Positions 1-9,781 are shown, counted from the stretch's first letter. The stretch is 40,000 bases of DNA from Prorocentrum cordatum (GCA_963575745.1 CAUYUJ010019108.1:1-40000), one strand, 5' to 3'. The notes: generated by a model not told the origin, from the sequence alone. Numbers and translations are program-made.

Positions 1-1177
1 CACCCGTCGCTATAGCCACTCCCCCCTTAAAAATCCATGCTTGCGATCGCCTGGCAGGTGCTGGGTCCAGAGGGAGGCCCACCAAGTGCAGCTCCTTGGC
101 TCCAACTCGACTTCGCCAGGGACACACCCGTCGCCATAGCCACTCCCCCCTTACCAAATCCATGCTTGCGATCGCCTGGCAGGTGCTGAGTCCAGAGGGA
201 GGCCCACCAGGTGCAGTGCAGTTCCTTGGCTCCAACTCGACTTCGCCAGGGGCCCACCCGTCGCTATAGCCACCCCCCCTTACACAATCCATGATTGCGA
301 TCGCCTGGCAGGTGCTGAGTCCAGTGGGGGTCCCACCAGGTGCAGTTCCTTGGCTCCAAATCGACTTCGCCAGGGACCCACCCGTCGCTATAGCCACTCC
401 CCCCCCTTAAAAAATCCATGCTCGCGATCGCGTGGCAGGCGCTGAGTCCAGTGGGGGGCCCACCAGGTGCAATTCCTTGGCTCCAAGTCGACTTCGCCAG
501 GGACCCACCCGTCGCTATAGCCACTCCCCCCCTTAAAAAATCCATGCTTGCGATCGCCTGGCAGGTGCTGAGTCCAGAGGGAGGCCCACCAGGTGCAGTT
601 CCTTGGCTCCAACTCGACTTCGCCAGGGACCCACCCGTCGCTATAGCCACTCCCCCCTTAAAAAATCCGCTTGCGATCGCCTGGCAGGTGCTGAGTCCAA
701 GGTGCAGTTCCTTGGCTCCAACTCGACTTCGCCAGGGACCCACCCGTCGCTATAGCCACTCCCCCCGAAAAAATCCATGCTTGCGATCGCCTGGCAGGTG
801 CTGAGTCCAGTGGGAGGCCCACCAGGTGCAGTTCCTTGGCTCCAACTCGACTTCGCCAGGGACCCACCCGTCGCTATAGCCACTCCCCCTTAAAAAATCC
901 ATGCTTGCGATCGCCTGGCAGGTGCTGAGTCCAGAGGGAGGCCCACCAGGTGCAGTTCCTTGGCTCCAACTCGACTTCGCCAGGGACCCACCCGTCGCTA
1001 TAGTCACTCCCCCCTTAAAAAATCCATGCTTGCGATCGCCTGGCAGGCGCTGAGTCCAGTGGGAGGCCCACCAGGTGCAGTTCCTTGGCTCCAACTCGAC
1101 TTCGCCAGGGACCCACCCGTCGCTCTAGCCACTCCCCCCCCTTAAAAAATCCATGCTTGCGATCGCCTGGCAGGTGC
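1..1177. repeat. ~124 bp tandem array, about 9.5 units
   Basis: Unit starts (cacccgtcgct) fall at 1, 125, 255, 379, 506, 632, 741, 865, 989 and 1114, so periods are 109-130 and mostly 124. Each unit carries the palindrome GCGATCGC followed by CTGGCAGG, a GAGGCCCACCAGGTGCA segment and CGACTTCGCCAGGGAC. The array begins before the window. Open frames across it on both strands are a by-product of a nearly stop-free unit. Confidence 0.95.
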
Positions 1178-1765
1178 CGCCGGCTGGCCAGGTGCCGCCC
1201 GGAGCGCCCTCGGCGGCGGGGGGCCTGTGCGCGTGGCCGCGGGCGCGGCCGCGGCGCCGGCGGGCCGAGCGGCGGCGGGCGCAGAGGGCCGCCGGGCCCA
1301 CGGCGCCAGGCTGCCGTGCCGGCGCGAGGGAGGTGGCGCTTCTCGTGTTCGACCACGGGGGGCCTCCTCCCGGCAGAGTCGCGCAGGCTGCCGCCGTCTC
1401 CACCGCCCCCGCACTCTTGTCCGCAGCTGCTGGGTGCTGCGTGCTTCGGTATGGGGGCCCCCGTGCAGCTCGCTCTGGCCATCTTGGGTCCCTCTCGGGG
1501 CCATCTTCGGCACGGTCTTGAAGGCAATCGATCAAAAAAGGGAGCCTCCTAATTTCCTCAAGTCGGAAGCCAAAACATTCGACCGCGTCTTCGAGTCATG
1601 GAAGAACGCGGCGGATACTTCTTCTCCATCTCCGCTCTTCTGGGAGCCCTGCACTGGGCCTCGAGGCCGCCAACAAGAACGACCGAGGACGAACACATCC
1701 GGCCACGGGGGGAAGGGGTCCAGTCACGTCGTCGGGGTCCGGGTCCCGCTCTCCTCGTCCCCAGA
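1178..1765. other. GC-rich single-copy DNA, no gene recognised
   Basis: Several overlapping frames stay open because of high GC, but none gives a recognisable protein. Nothing repeats here at a scale I can see. Confidence 0.5.
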
Positions 1766-1945
1766 CCCCCGACGTCATGATTTTTTCATGACGTCGACCC
1801 CAAGCGGTCTGGACCCATTCCCCAGGACCGGTTTTTCATCCTGAGTCGTTCTTTGACGGTCCCGAGGGCCGGTGAAGGCCCCCAGAGGCCGAAAATCATG
1901 AAAAACCTCCCGTCGTGATTTTTTCATGACTCGAGGGGGTCTGGG
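1766..1945. repeat. Hairpin-bearing dispersed repeat, copy 1
   Basis: At about 1771-1793 the sequence ACGTCATGA, T-run, TCATGACGT forms a near-perfect hairpin, and a related gtcgtgattttttcatgac recurs near 1912. Between them, 1825-1900 (ggtttttcatc, gagtcgttctttg, ggccgaaaa) resembles 38385-38465 near the other end of the window, so this is a dispersed repeat family. Confidence 0.55.
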
Positions 1946-2294
1946 GGGGAGGGCCAGCTCCGGCGAGGAAGACCACCGAGCCCGCATCGGCGAGGCATCG
2001 CGGGCAGAGCAGGGTCCGGCCCCGCTATAGCGAAGCCGCAGGCTCTCCCCGGGCGGGGCGGGCCAGCGGGCTCCTGTCGGTGATGAGTGCGCGACTGGGG
2101 GTCGAGGCGTTCCCACTTTTTTCTTCCGCGGCCGCCAACTTCTCCCTCCTCCCGGCATCTGCACGAGCCCGTGGCCCCGGCGCGGCCCGCCGGCTGCCCG
2201 CGCGCGGCGCGCTCGCCCTCGCCGCCGGCAGCCCGTTCGGCCGTGGGCCCCCTCCTCCTTGCGCCGCGGCCCTGGGCGGTCTTCGGCGGTGTCC
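1946..2294. other. GC-rich spacer, no gene recognised
   Basis: High-GC DNA between the hairpin repeat and the CTC microsatellite. Long plus-strand frames run from here into the CTC tract, giving poly-Pro, poly-Ser or poly-Leu, and look like composition artefacts. Confidence 0.4.
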
Positions 2295-2347
2295 CGACTC
2301 CTCCTCCTCCCCCTCCTCCCCCTCCCCCTCCTCCTCATCCTCCTCCT

Positions 2348-2385
<38 letters not shown>

Positions 2386-2476
2386 TCCCCCTCCTCCTCC
2401 TCCTCCTCCTGTTCCCCCTCCCCCTCCCCCTCCCCCTCCTCCTCCTCCTCCTCCTCCTCCTCCTCCTCCTCCTCCG
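2295..2476. repeat. (CTC/CTG)n microsatellite
   Basis: Imperfect trinucleotide tract of CTC with CTG and CCCCCT interruptions. It encodes Ser, Pro or Leu runs on the plus strand and Glu, Arg or Gly runs on the minus strand in every frame, which shows the open frames are not informative. Confidence 0.9.
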
Positions 2477-2885
2477 GTCTTCGGCGGCAAGGCTGGAGGG
2501 CTGCGTTTGGCGAGGGGTCCGTGGCCGAAGCCCCACAGAGAGGGCACGACACGCACCCTCAGCATCAGCACCCCGTGCCGGGCAGAGCTGCGCAGAAACA
2601 GAAAAACACGTCCGAGGAAGGGAACGAACGCGGCAGGACCGTCTGGGCTGTTAGGCACACGCCCTGCCATTGGGGGGGGGGTCGGGGTGGCGTCATTCTC
2701 ATACAGTCGTCGCGTCACCAAGAAGAAGAAAGTTGCCTCAGGAAGGACGTGCCTTTTCTGGCCACGGCGAGCCTCGGTCATGAGTATATTCCTCGACTTA
2801 GATTTCAAGAGCGGCCCGAATATCAGCCCCTCCTGAGCCCAAAATACATTTTATTTGAACATGTTGGCCATCCAATGTTAGAAAT
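2477..2885. other. Unique spacer, no gene recognised
   Basis: About 400 bp of mixed composition with short overlapping frames only. No motif, repeat or RNA gene seen. Confidence 0.4.
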
Positions 2886-3022
2886 CCGTGAGGATTTCTG
2901 TGGTCGGAGCTGGCCCCCCCCCCAGCGGCGACTCCGTCGCCGCTCTTGCGCGCTTCGCGCGCCAGGGGAGGGGGGTCCAGCGTCGACCCAAGAAGTTACG
3001 CGAGGACCTCCGACATTTTTTT
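2886..3022. mobile_element. Foldback (MITE-like) element, copy 1
   Basis: Degenerate inverted ends enclose two internal hairpins, AGCGGCGAC/GTCGCCGCT and GCGCGC/GCGCGC. The right end, cgaggacctccgac, is followed by a T-run (3015-3022). Most of its length aligns with 35474-35617, where the terminal repeats are much cleaner. It is non-coding. Confidence 0.6.
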
Positions 3023-3290
3023 CGTAAGTGGGAAAACGTCGATCGATGTGGACGGGAAAGATTGAGAGAGGCACCTGGTACGTCCGGACCTGGGACACAA
3101 TACCATCCTTCGAGAACGTGAGACCCTCCGTTGGCCAAAGCACACAGAACATCCGAGGGCGCTCTCCCCAGGATGCACGAGAACATCCATCAGACACGAA
3201 TAACATTGGGGTACCCTCCCCGAGCCGACCTCGATCTTTTACCTCGGTCTGACCGTATCTCAACGGGGTGGGGTGGGGGGACGGGGAGGG

Positions 3291-3346
3291 AAAGAGAGAG
3301 AGAGAGAGAGAGAGAGCCAGAGAGAGACAGAAAAAGAAAGAGAGAA
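3291..3346. repeat. (GA)n microsatellite
   Basis: Dinucleotide GA tract preceded by a G-rich stretch (ggggtggggtgggggg) and with AAAG interruptions at its right end. Confidence 0.9.
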
Positions 3347-3569
3347 ATTCGCCGGCCCAACTGGCCAGAGGAGTGCTAAGATGTCCAGTAACTGGTTAAC
3401 AATATTTCTAGTTCGCGCGCGCGGGGCGGCCCCTGGGGGTTCCCGGGCGAAAAGTACCCCGGGCAAAGCCCGGGAGGAGACCCTGGACCGGGCAATTTTT
3501 CGACACCCCTCACGAGGGATCGTGGCCTCTGAGGGGGAAGCCGCAATCGACTATCCCCCCTCCCGCCCC

Positions 3570-3680
3570 AAGAGGCCCACAAGAGCCCCCCCAGAGGCCC
3601 TGGGCCCAAAGACGCCGCCAAGGAGCCCCAAGAGACTCCCAAGAGGTCCCAAAGAGGCCCCCAAGAGGCCCTAAAGAGGG
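3570..3680. repeat. CCCAAGAGGC short minisatellite
   Basis: Irregular reiteration of a 10-12 bp motif related to CCCAAGAGGCCC. The same motif occurs in the opposite orientation at 4495-4590, so the pair flanks the ATGT microsatellite as an inverted arrangement. Confidence 0.7.
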
Positions 3681-3751
3681 CTCCAGGGCCGGCGGAATGA
3701 GGGAAGCGATTAAATAAACAATAGAGAGACAGAGAGAGAGGGATATATCTC

Positions 3752-3756
<5 letters not shown>

Positions 3757-3785
<29 letters not shown>

Positions 3786-4171
3786 TGCATGTATGTATGT
3801 ATGTATGTATGTATGTATGTATGTATGTATGTATGTATGTATGTATGTATGTATGTATGTATGTATGTATGTATGCGTGTCTGCATGTCTGCATGTCTGC
3901 ATGTCAGCATGTCTGCATGTCTGCATGTCTGCATGTCTGCATGTCTGCATGTATGCATGTATGCATGTATGCATGTATGTACGTATGCATGCATGCATGC
4001 ATGCATGCAAGCATGTATGTATGTATGTATGTATGTATGTATGTATGTATGTATGTATGCATGCATGCATGCATGTATGTATGTATGTATGTATATATTT
4101 ATGTATGTATGTATGTATGTATGTATGCATGCATGCATGCATGCATGCATGTATGTATGTATGTATGCATG

Positions 4172-4202
<31 letters not shown>

Positions 4203-4312
4203 TTATGTATGTATGCATGTATGTATGTATGTATGTATGTATGTATATACGCATGTCTGTATGTATGTATGTATGTATGTATGTATGTATGTATATATAT
4301 ATATATATAGAT
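3757..4312. repeat. Long (ATGT)n microsatellite with GCATGT variants, ending in (AT)n
   Basis: More than 500 bp of tetranucleotide ATGT/GTAT, with blocks of TCTGCATG (3880-3950) and GCATGCAT (3985-4010, 4058-4074, 4126-4150), ending in an AT run at 4292-4312. All three frames on both strands are open over long stretches only because of the repeat. Confidence 0.95.
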
Positions 4313-4345
4313 ATGCTCGCCCCCCCCAGCGCACCCAAACGACCA
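4296..4345 (-). repeat. Conserved microsatellite-flanking segment, copy 1
   Basis: Read on the minus strand: tggtcg, tttgggtgcgctgggggggc, then (AT)n and the long ATGT tract. Almost the same order occurs on the plus strand at 10787-10860 next to an AT/GA tract. Confidence 0.6.
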
Positions 4346-4494
4346 TCTTTCTCTTCCTCCTCCTGGCTCCGTCACGCTCCTCCCCTCATCAGGCTCAGCA
4401 TGTTCGATGGCGATTGTTCGAGAAGGCACCTGAGGCCTCTTGGATGTTCGTTGGGATATGGTGGGAGGCATCTCGGGGATCTGTTGAAAGCAGT

Positions 4495-4590
4495 TTTGAA
4501 GCCTCTTAGGGGCAGTCTGGGGGCCTCTGGGGGCCTCTTGGGCGCCTCTTGGGCGCCTCTTGGGCTTCTTGGAGGCCTCTTGGATCCTCC
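4495..4590. repeat. GCCTCTTGGG minisatellite, inverse of 3570-3680
   Basis: Repeats of gggcgcctctt and related motifs, the reverse complement of the unit on the left side of the ATGT tract. Confidence 0.7.
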
Positions 4591-4597
4591 TGGAATT

Positions 4598-4657
4598 GAT
4601 GATGACGAGTGCGATGATGATGATGATGATGACGATGATGGGGCTGAGGACGACGAC

Positions 4658-4703
<46 letters not shown>

Positions 4704-4790
4704 GGGGTGGTTCTGATGACGATTGCGATTAAGATGATGGCGATGGCAACGATGACAATTGCAATGATGATGATTTTGATGATGACGAAC
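4598..4790. repeat. (GAT)n microsatellite
   Basis: GAT/GAC trinucleotide tract with a long pure block at about 4655-4700. It gives Asp or Met runs on the plus strand and His or Ile runs on the minus strand. Confidence 0.9.
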
Positions 4791-4908
4791 ACTATATTTC
4801 ATCAGCGTCCTCACGCTCACTTTCACCATGTAGTTAACGTATTGTGCTCAAGCCGTTGCCAAGCATACGCTAACGTATTTGTCTTTTTTGTTGCTGTTGT
4901 TTTTTAGC

Positions 4909-5205
4909 ATGCCATCCTTGTGCATCAATCTGGATTGCAAGTTCGGCGCGATCAACAAACAGGGCGAAAAAACCAGAGGAAACGCACAGCCAAATGAAAA
5001 GTGTTGCATTTGCGCTCTCTCTGTCAGTCTCCGCAGCACTCGTGGCAGGTATTGCGAAAGTGTGGCTAGAAGAAAGCCACGGCGAATGTTTGCCTGCTTC
5101 TGGTGCGCGCTGTATATGGTTTACAGATATATTTTCGCAGGGCCTATCATAATGCTTGTTACTCCACATCGAAATCGCTGCTTGGCCAAAAGCTCGGTTC
5201 ATTAG
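4909..5205 (+). CDS. Possible short Cys-rich protein or first exon
   Basis: The ATG at 4909 lies one base after a strong acceptor-like site (a T-rich tract ending in TTTTTTAG), which could be a cis- or trans-splice acceptor. The first 35 residues carry a putative zinc-binding pattern, Cys5-x4-Cys10-x21-Cys32-x2-Cys35, with a KFGAIN motif after Cys10. After about residue 46 the frame reaches a GT at 5049 (gcaggtattg) and composition changes, so the true exon may end there. The frame itself stops at 5205. It lies upstream of the transposase in the same orientation and could belong to the same element. I do not recognise a named family; it may equally be untranslated leader. Confidence 0.3.
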   Translation: MPSLCINLDCKFGAINKQGEKTRGNAQPNEKCCICALSVSLRSTRGRYCESVARRKPRRMFACFWCALYMVYRYIFAGPIIMLVTPHRNRCLAKSSVH

Positions 5206-5665
5206 AAACACGCATACGGACATTGTCTTGCGCCCCTGCCTGTTGCAAACAAAAACGACGATTCGTTTCGAGTGCGCCCCTCGTGCATCAGCGGCGCGCT
5301 GCCGCGCGCGCTATTCGGTTGCATCCCAGGTTCGGACGTGCGCCGCGTGGCTGACATCGCCTGACGCCCTTGCGCGAACACATGTCGAGGGTGTGGATTG
5401 GTCAACAACTTAGAGTTTCATGGAACGCCGCGCCCAGGCCGCCCTCGGACTACCGCCTCACCGCCAAGTCGTCTTCGATGCGGATGGCGACCAGCCGAGC
5501 CATCGCATAAGCGTTGTCTCCCCGTTGGCACCCCTCCACCTCGCATTCGTCTTTGTTGAATTCGCAGCAGTTTTGGTTCGAGCGTTCACTTCCGTCGTCG
5601 GGGCGCTGGCCCAGAGCCCGCAGCATTGCCCTCGCGGCCTTGCCGCTCGGCCGCCGTCAGCTGCC

Positions 5666-7141
5666 ATGGGCAAGGGCCAGAAGTACTTCCCGCCCGCGAA
5701 GAGAGGCAAGTTGCGCGCCTTCTTGAAGGGCACTGGCAAGAAGAAGGCTGTCATGAAGAGCACCGCAGCGATGAAGATGAAGAGGGGAGATGCCCCCAAG
5801 ACTCGCGCCCCGAAGAGCGTGCCATACGCGCGCCACGGAGCCTTGACGACAAAGTCGCGGCGAGACCGCGAACAGTGGGCACGCTGCCTGAAGGACATCG
5901 TGAACCGCCCCCTGAGGACTATCACCAACTTGCTCAAGAAGGATGGCGTCCTGCCCGAATGGCACGGCGTGGCTTGTCCGTACTGCCAGAGGTCAACGCT
6001 CGGCCCTCTCAAGGACTTCGGGGCGAAGGGGGGCGGGTGGGCGCGCGTGTGCAAGGGCAGAGACTGCAAGCGCCGCGTACTGCCCCATGCCTTCCACCCT
6101 ATCTTTCGCGTCGGTACTGGGAAGTCCCATGCTGGGCTTGGTGACCAGGCTGCGATCCTGTTCTGCGCTGTATCTGGGTGCACGCAGACGACAGTTCGCT
6201 ACCTGCTGAAAAAGAACCACACGTTGGCGGAATCCATATACAAGTCTCTGTACGATGCCAGAGCCAAGTACGTGCGGCAGGAAGAGAAAAAGATCCGCTT
6301 CGGCGAGGATGTCGAGTGGCCCGGCGTCGAGGCGGACGAGGTCGACGTTGCCAAGGGCGAGGGCCCAGACGCCACCTCGCGCACCAAGAAGCCAGTGGCG
6401 TGGGAGCAGTGGGGCGGGATTGTCCAGCGCGGAGACCCTAAGTCGCTCGTCCTCTTCAGGCTTCGCCCAGAGAAAACAATGCGGAGGGCGCCAGGCCCAG
6501 GCCCGATCCGCAAGCGCGACTGGGCCCCGCTGGCCAAGAAGTGGCTCAAGCAACGCAAAGTCATACTCCACGCAGACGGCGCCCGCTCCTACAAGCTGCG
6601 CGTTGACGGCGTGGTCCACGACTGGGTCGTCCACATGAAGAAGCGCGTGAAGGCCGCTGGTGTTTGTGTTTGGGTGGGTGGGTGGAGGAGGGGAAGGTGG
6701 CCGTCCCTCGCCGACGCCGATTGCGGCGGTGCCCTTTTCTGCCGCAGAGTCAATTGGCTCGACCACTTGACCAGAGGTACGATGTGGGCATTTTCAGAGT
6801 CGGCGCAGGCAAAGGACAGTCGGCCCCTTTGCCGCTCCTCGCAGGTGAACGGCAAGTACGTGTGGGTCAAGCCAGCCTTCACGAAGGTCAGGTATCACGA
6901 CATTGCAGACAATGTATGCTCCAACAAGAAGAAGCGCATCTGGGTGAAGTGCGGGACCCAGATCATTGACCGCGTCTGGGGCGGGTTGAGGCGCCACCTT
7001 GGCCCCAACCGCAAGGTGAACTCCAGCGCGCTGGCAAACAAGGTGAGGTCCTTCCAGTGGTGCTACTGGAACAAGAGCGAGGACCTGTGGGCGCAGACGG
7101 GCAACATGCTTACCGCTCTGTTCCAGCAGCAGCACGAGTGA
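5666..7141 (+). CDS. ISXO2/IS1595 (Merlin)-like DDD transposase
   Basis: Probable DNA transposase. The chosen ATG (5666, gccATGg) follows an acceptor-like AG at 5659-5660; the frame is open back to 5420, but the first 82 codons look like leader. The N-terminus (residues 1-50) is Lys/Met-rich and basic. A zinc ribbon follows: CPYC at 104-107 and Cys129/Cys134. The catalytic core has EADE (Asp224), HADG (Asp304) and, after intron removal, IIDRVWGGLRRHLG (Asp371), matching the spacing and local motifs of the IS1595/ISXO2 DDE family with Asp in the third position. An intron-like insert (6653-6844) interrupts the core after HMKKRVK; spliced length is about 427 residues. The frame is otherwise intact. 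It lies 373 bp upstream of the ATPase-like gene in the same orientation, consistent with one two-gene transposon. I saw no convincing terminal inverted repeats. Confidence 0.75.
   Translation: MGKGQKYFPPAKRGKLRAFLKGTGKKKAVMKSTAAMKMKRGDAPKTRAPKSVPYARHGALTTKSRRDREQWARCLKDIVNRPLRTITNLLKKDGVLPEWHGVACPYCQRSTLGPLKDFGAKGGGWARVCKGRDCKRRVLPHAFHPIFRVGTGKSHAGLGDQAAILFCAVSGCTQTTVRYLLKKNHTLAESIYKSLYDARAKYVRQEEKKIRFGEDVEWPGVEADEVDVAKGEGPDATSRTKKPVAWEQWGGIVQRGDPKSLVLFRLRPEKTMRRAPGPGPIRKRDWAPLAKKWLKQRKVILHADGARSYKLRVDGVVHDWVVHMKKRVKAAGVCVWVGGWRRGRWPSLADADCGGALFCRRVNWLDHLTRGTMWAFSESAQAKDSRPLCRSSQVNGKYVWVKPAFTKVRYHDIADNVCSNKKKRIWVKCGTQIIDRVWGGLRRHLGPNRKVNSSALANKVRSFQWCYWNKSEDLWAQTGNMLTALFQQQHE
6653..6844 (+). 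other. Probable 192 bp GC-AG intron in the transposase gene
   Basis: The segment starts AAG|GCCGCTGG and ends ctcctcgcag|GTG. Its length is a multiple of three and it has no stop, so retention would add 64 residues of non-family sequence (GWRRGRWPSL and so on) between two conserved blocks. The nearby GT at 6660 would give 185 bp and break the frame. GC donors are known in dinoflagellates. The boundaries are inferred. Confidence 0.5.
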
Positions 7142-7514
7142 GCGAGCCCATCTGCCGCTGCAGAGGCACTGCATACCTCCGTCTCAAATGCCACCTACCC
7201 TGGCCCCGCACTGCTTCCCGCGCGGCGAAATGTTGGGCCAGCGCAGCGAGAGTGCCCAAGCGATATGTGTGCGGACGTGCATATTGGTTCTGAGGTTCGA
7301 GAAAAACTACGTAGTCTGCCCGCGTGGAAAGTCCGCCCGCAAGGGTATGATCAGGAGCAGCCGTCGCCGTCGTCGCGTCGTCGTCGTTGATTCAGCCCCC
7401 GCCCCCCTGCGGTTACCCCCGCCCCCGCTGTGTCCTGCCGCCGCTATTGATCAGGCTTGCACAGGGTGTCCGAATACATTCGCACGCGCACAAGCCCCTG
7501 GTATATCTCTGCTC
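7142..7514. other. Spacer between transposase and ATPase-like genes
   Basis: Contains no convincing gene. A CGTCGTC-rich stretch (7360-7390) and a C-rich stretch (7396-7430) occur here. An upstream extension of the ATPase frame back to 7188 is open, but its composition is unlike the gene; leader sequence is more likely. Confidence 0.4.
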
Positions 7515-9429
7515 ATGACCAACCTCCCCGCCCTCGGAATGAAGTCCCTGAGGGCGCACTTGGAGGTCGAGGGGGCGGACAGCGAGAAGATCCAGCAGGT
7601 ATTCGAGAAGGTCCGCGGCCACGGCTCGGCCGTCCGGATGTACCAGACGGCGTTGCACCCAGAGGAATTCCAGGACGATCCCCCAGCTCTCTACTCTGTA
7701 GGGGATCTCCCCCTCATGCCGTCTGAAGGTTGCAAGAAGATGAAGCATGCCTTTGCCGTTGTCTTGAACTACCAGGGGGACATCGACATGGCCGCGGCGC
7801 GGGAGGCCATGGCGGCCAACGACTACAATGGTCTGCCAGAGCTATTGCGCCCCAGAACAAACTGGGAAGCCCTTTGCACGATGCAGTTGGCACTGGTGCC
7901 CGCTGGCGACGGCGACGGGACAGACATCATCAAGTACTTTCTGTTCTCGGGCCCGCAGCCGTTGGTCGACGTCGAGAACCGCCTCCTGCGTGAGAATGAA
8001 GTGTTGTACACGCTATCTTGGGACAAGGGAGCGGACGTCAAGACGCCGTGGAAAGTCTTGGTCTACATGATGGATCGGCTCGGTGGCACGCACTTCCGTG
8101 ACCACCTACCCCCGCAGGAGAAGGGCGAAAAAGAAGAAGAAGAAGTGCCTTCCCCAGGACATGATCGTATCCCAGTACCAGTTCATTAAGGACAACGCCC
8201 CGCGCGGCAACTTCGATTGCGAACAGATGATGTGGATCGACTTCCAGCTGAACGACCCGCGGAGCCCCATCCACAGCTGGAAAGAGGGGAAGATTAAGGA
8301 GGTTCTCTCGCACATTAAGGACCAGGGCATTCAGGCGAAAAAGATCACGTACCACCCCATCTTCATCTTCGACACAGGGGGCGAGGGCGTCGAGCGCGCG
8401 AAGCGCATCGTGCCTACTTTCAAGAGCCACTCCTGCCTCATGGTCGGCGAGCCTGGCGAGGGGAAGACGCCGTACCTGGAGACGCTGGCATTCGCCATGG
8501 GCGACTACTACGCAGACAAGCTGGGGGGCCGCGGCTTGGCCTCGTTCAGAGAGGGGCCATACCTGGATTTCTTCAGGGCCGAAGAGGGCACGAAGCACTG
8601 CCCGTGCGTCTTTGTTGACGGCGACTTGTTCGAGCAGCGCCCGAAGACGTTGAAGGCTTTCTTGGGCGTCGGCCAGTTCCAGGCGATGACGAGGGAGCGG
8701 TGGGGGGCTGCCAAGTTCGTTCGGGGTCAGGCGCGCTTCGCCGCGGAGAACATGTACGACGAGACGGCTGTCCCCACCATGGACGCGTGGCGCGGTCTGT
8801 GCATCTTGTCGCCAGCTGAGGCCAAGCAGAAGCGAAACCAGTACTTCTTCGACATGCTCGAGCGCACGTTCCCCAAGGACATGTCCAAAGCGAACGTCAT
8901 GGCCCTCTTGAAGCGGTCCTCCGCGGTCGTGAACACCCCCAATGACGTGTTCGAGCGCTTGGCGGGATTGGACTCGGACGTGACGAGGGCCCCGAAGGTT
9001 GGCCACTACATTACCGAGGCAGCGGGGAATATTCTCTACGACTACATCCACAACGGCGTGATGCGGGACGCCGAGGAATACAACTCGCTGAGGGGCAAGC
9101 AGCTCTGCTTCATGAAGGCGCTGCTGGACAAGGGTTCCGTGCCCCTGCCTCTCTCGGTCAAGGAGGAGCAGCCGCCTGACGGCGCCGAGGGCGGCAGTAG
9201 TTCGCCGGCGGCGCGCGAGCCCCTCCCGCCCTTGCCCAAGCGCATCTGCTGGGCGAGGTCGTTCGGGAGCATCCCGGAGGTCGAGATCGACCTCTCGAGC
9301 TCGCCCGAAGAGGCCCGCGGCGCCGCCGCCGCGCCCAGTGGCCAGGACCTCGCCGCTGCGCTCGCCGATGCAGACAACGGCGATCCGCTCGGCCTGGGCG
9401 GCGGAATGAATGCCGATGCGTCGGAATGA
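7515..9429 (+). CDS. P-loop ATPase/helicase-like protein, interrupted frame
   Basis: A gene of about 618 codons in two frames. Segment 1 (7515 to about 8099, starting MTNLPALGMKSL) gives about 195 residues of unrecognised sequence. Segment 2 (8158-9429, starting DMIVSQYQF) gives 423 residues with a clear Walker A, GEPGEGKT (8446-8469), a Walker B-like CVFVDGDL (8605-8628), a soluble mixed core, and an acidic, Ala/Ser/Pro-rich tail. The frames are offset by one base; removing 8100-8157 (58 bp, GAC...CCCCAG, a GA-AG intron) or 8061-8157 (GT-AG) would join them, or a frameshift mutation is present. By position and orientation it may be the ATPase partner of the upstream transposase, as MuB, TnsC or IstB are for theirs; that is inference from context, not from sequence similarity. 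The exact ATPase family was not identified. Confidence 0.6.
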
Positions 9430-9780
9430 GCGGGCGGCCGCTTCGGCGTGGGGCAGCCAGCGGCCAACGCTGCCCCTCGATATTATAAATGCTGATCGAT
9501 TGTACACTGGCTGCCCCGACTATGCCAAAGACGAGGGAGTCACAGCAGCAACCACAAACGCTACCTTACAGAAAACGTTGTCGCCACGTCGTCGTCACCC
9601 TCATATTCTTTGTGAACTTGTTCTTCCTTTCCTCACCGTTTGCTGCCCACGTCTCCCGATCGGCTGAGCAAGGTCTGCTGCCCAAAGCTAGACACAGAAG
9701 GTCCATAAGGCGTTGGTAAGGACACCTCGTGAAAACACAAGTCCCGTCCATGCTGCGGCCGCTGTCGCGAGGAAGCCCTG
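9430..9780. other. 3' flank of the ATPase-like gene
   Basis: No gene recognised. A 76-codon plus-strand frame (9489-9719) has a hydrophobic stretch (VVVTLIFFVNLFFLS) but no other support. The sequence becomes less GC-rich and runs into a CA microsatellite. Confidence 0.35.
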
Positions 9781-9781
9781 T

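Noticed and set aside
3757-4312. Long Met-Tyr-Val-Cys and Ile-His-Thr-Tyr repeat proteins
   Set aside because: All frames of the ATGT microsatellite are open; there is no other coding evidence.
5420-5665. N-terminal 82-codon extension of the transposase
   Set aside because: The extension is unlike the Lys/Met-rich family N-terminus, and the ATG at 5666 has a better context and an adjacent acceptor-like AG.
8038-9507. 489-codon minus-strand frame
   Set aside because: A shadow of the plus-strand ATPase-like gene, which has Walker motifs; the minus product is Arg/Val/His-rich with no motif.
4860-9780. Terminal inverted repeats of the transposase element
   Set aside because: Only a weak TTGCTGYTGT match between about 4890 and the reverse complement of about 9546-9555; too short to claim.
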